From Spirochaetales bacterium (GTDB lineage: Bacteria; Spirochaetota; Spirochaetia; Treponematales; UBA12059), in contig SPCK01000120.1 in assembly GCA_004525355.1 (NCBI GenBank), positions 1 through 6,760 of the forward strand: DNA of 6,760 nt. Direction: 5' to 3'. A program made the translations under genes and the position numbers. The notes below the pieces were generated by a model, which worked only from the letters and a program-made list of their open reading frames with translations, did no database searches and was not told where the DNA came from. Shown here one piece after another: positions 5,271 through 6,760 of the stretch; position 1 is the stretch's first letter; each line of letters begins with the position of its first letter.

Positions 5271-6760
5271 ATGAGCGAACGATCCGCCTTCGAAACTCTG
5301 GTTCTCGAGTTGGCTCCGGAAGAGCGCTCTGCCCTCCTGTCAAGGCTGAACCGTGTCACGTCGGTTTCGAACGAACCGCTCCACGCGTTCAATCCAATCC
5401 GCGAGGAACGGATCAACTATTCAACGGTGTACCGGGAGTTCGGACTGTTTTTCCGGTTCATCATCACGATACGCAGCTTGTTTACCGGTGCCAGCAAGGA
5501 AGATCTGGTCAAGGATCGCCTGTTGCACACCTTGGCGCACCAGGCGGAATCACTGGGGCCCGGCCTCTCGGACACCCGCCGCAAAGTCTTTCTCGAGGCG
5601 TTTCGCGAAGAACTTTTGGCGCTTCGCGGCGCTTCGCGCTACTTCTATGAGCTCCTGGATAAGACTCTCGAAAAGAACAGGGCGGAGTTTTTTGCCTTTC
5701 TCGCCTCCCTTCAGTTCGAGCGTACCCATCAGGAGCTCTCGGTAGAGTCCGACCCGTATACCTTTGCCGAGCGCAACGCCCTGGCAACCGACTCGGACGT
5801 TCGGCTGGCCATCAATGCAGCCTTTGAATCTGCCCTGTCCAGGATGGATGAGGATCATCGTCACCTGATGCTCCAGGACGTACGCAACCTGCATGCGTTG
5901 AAGAAGCTGTCGGGATTCCTGTTCGATCGTCTTATCAACGGGTTTCATCCTTCGCAGACCGGCAAGAATGAACTTTCCTTCTACGGTGCGGCGGACCAGC
6001 TGGAAGAGCTGGCTGCCATCCTCCTTTCGCTCGATCCGCCTTCTCCAAAGTTGATGGAAGCCATATTGGCATTCGATCTGGGTAATGAATTCGCAAACAA
6101 GGAATTCAACCTGGAAGAGGCGGTCGGCAGGGAATTGGCGAATGCCTCCAAGGCTTTGTCGGTCATTCGCGGGTTCAATGCGAGCGTACCCCTGGAGCAT
6201 TTTCTCAAACTGGCCAACGAAGATCCCAACTGGCACTGCCCAGGGTTTTCAGGCGGCGAGGACTGGTTCGCCTTGTTCAAATCCTATTGGAAGGACCGCA
6301 TCGACAAACGATACCAGAAATTCGTGGCGGAGCGGCGTATCCAGCAACTTGAAAGCGATATCATCGCGATGGTGGGCCCGAAACCGCCCAGTTGGCTCGC
6401 GCATGTATCGGAATTCGGGAATGAATACACTCCGCCGGTTCGTTTTGCACGCGCATTGCGTTTCCTCGAGGCGTTTTATCAAAAGACGTTCCTGTCTGAA
6501 ATCAACAAGGTACTCAAGGTTGTGCTGCTTGACGGCGAATTCTATAAGCGCGACAACCGCTTGGACTTCACTGACGCATACAACGCCATCCTGCAGATTG
6601 GCGATGCACTCAAGAACCTTGACCTGCAACTCGGCTCCGACGGCGAGCTGGGTGCCGCCTACCACCATGCCAAGAATGAGCTTATACCACTACAGATCAA
6701 ACGCCGGAAAGTGGAATCAGTTATCCAGGCGGTGGACACCGATGCGGAGACCATCATCCG
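5271..6760 (+). CDS. Large DUF5312-like protein of unknown function (3' partial)
   Basis: The frame runs from the ATG at 5271 to the window edge without a stop: 496 complete codons, C-terminus missing. From memory the sequence resembles DUF5312, a family I know only from spirochaetes; this is recognition, not a search result. No signal peptide, no clear transmembrane segment (the most hydrophobic patch is FFRFIITIRSLF, 60-71) and no enzyme motif are visible. The protein is mostly helical and rich in charged residues: LAPEERSALLSRL (14-26), a long helical block around 77-155, ELEELAAILLSL-type helices around 243-254, and RFARALRFLEAFYQ with the following stretch (391-420). A Trp-containing patch, NWHCPGFSGGEDW (320-332), stands out as a likely conserved loop. 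It follows the pseudouridine synthase by 43 bases in the same direction, with a possible promoter of its own. No Shine-Dalgarno sequence precedes the ATG. Function is not assigned; probably a cytoplasmic protein. Confidence 0.85.
   Translation, partial: MSERSAFETLVLELAPEERSALLSRLNRVTSVSNEPLHAFNPIREERINYSTVYREFGLFFRFIITIRSLFTGASKEDLVKDRLLHTLAHQAESLGPGLSDTRRKVFLEAFREELLALRGASRYFYELLDKTLEKNRAEFFAFLASLQFERTHQELSVESDPYTFAERNALATDSDVRLAINAAFESALSRMDEDHRHLMLQDVRNLHALKKLSGFLFDRLINGFHPSQTGKNELSFYGAADQLEELAAILLSLDPPSPKLMEAILAFDLGNEFANKEFNLEEAVGRELANASKALSVIRGFNASVPLEHFLKLANEDPNWHCPGFSGGEDWFALFKSYWKDRIDKRYQKFVAERRIQQLESDIIAMVGPKPPSWLAHVSEFGNEYTPPVRFARALRFLEAFYQKTFLSEINKVLKVVLLDGEFYKRDNRLDFTDAYNAILQIGDALKNLDLQLGSDGELGAAYHHAKNELIPLQIKRRKVESVIQAVDTDAETII
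5618..5637 (+). repeat. 10-bp tandem direct repeat in the DUF5312-like gene
   Basis: GGCGCTTCGC occurs twice in a row, coding for the LALRGAS region (about residues 116-122). The unit is not a multiple of three, so a copy-number change would shift the frame of this gene. Confidence 0.85.

Noticed and set aside
5550..6236. 228-codon minus-strand frame within the DUF5312-like gene
   Set aside because: It looks fairly protein-like, but it lies wholly inside a 496-codon open frame of a recognised family type.

Overview
The window is GC-rich, densely coding bacterial DNA, most likely from a free-living or host-associated member of the Spirochaetota (Treponema/Spirochaeta relatives). This is an inference from protein resemblance. 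The last gene looks like the spirochaete family DUF5312, the secreted protein at 1916-2512 resembles conserved hypothetical proteins of treponemes, and the stand-alone cyclic-nucleotide-binding protein has a C-terminal tail I associate with spirochaetes. There are no rRNA or tRNA genes, insertion sequences, CRISPR arrays or phage genes, and no gene-free stretch above 300 bases.

Layout. (1) Positions 1-1868, plus strand: the 3' part of an ABC exporter subunit (intact ATPase motifs, 5' end outside the window) overlaps by 4 bases (ATGA) a sigma-54-dependent NtrC-family response regulator. (2) Positions 1916-4313, minus strand, read from right to left: a two-TM potassium channel with an RCK (TrkA-N-like) domain, then 1 base later a small protein that is only a cyclic-nucleotide-binding domain, then, after a 63-base gap containing a strong stem-loop, an exported protein of unknown function. 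This cluster converges with the response regulator across a 47-base junction. (3) Positions 4394-5227, plus strand, divergent from the channel: an RluA-type pseudouridine synthase. (4) Position 5271 to the window end, plus strand: a large helical DUF5312-like protein cut off at its C-terminus.

How the parts may work together. The minus-strand cluster is the most suggestive. A K+ channel with a nucleotide/ligand-sensing RCK domain is followed, nearly without a gap, by a detached cyclic-nucleotide sensor that has no DNA-binding domain. This raises the possibility of a cyclic-nucleotide-gated channel whose sensor is a separate subunit, but the idea rests only on gene order and domain content. 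The exporter/regulator pair is translationally coupled; no histidine kinase is visible in the window. The two plus-strand genes at 4394 and 5271 lack a recognisable Shine-Dalgarno sequence, while the regulator, the sensor and the secreted protein have clear ones.

Long antisense reading frames opposite the regulator, the channel, the sensor and the DUF5312-like gene are shadows caused by high GC and were left out.
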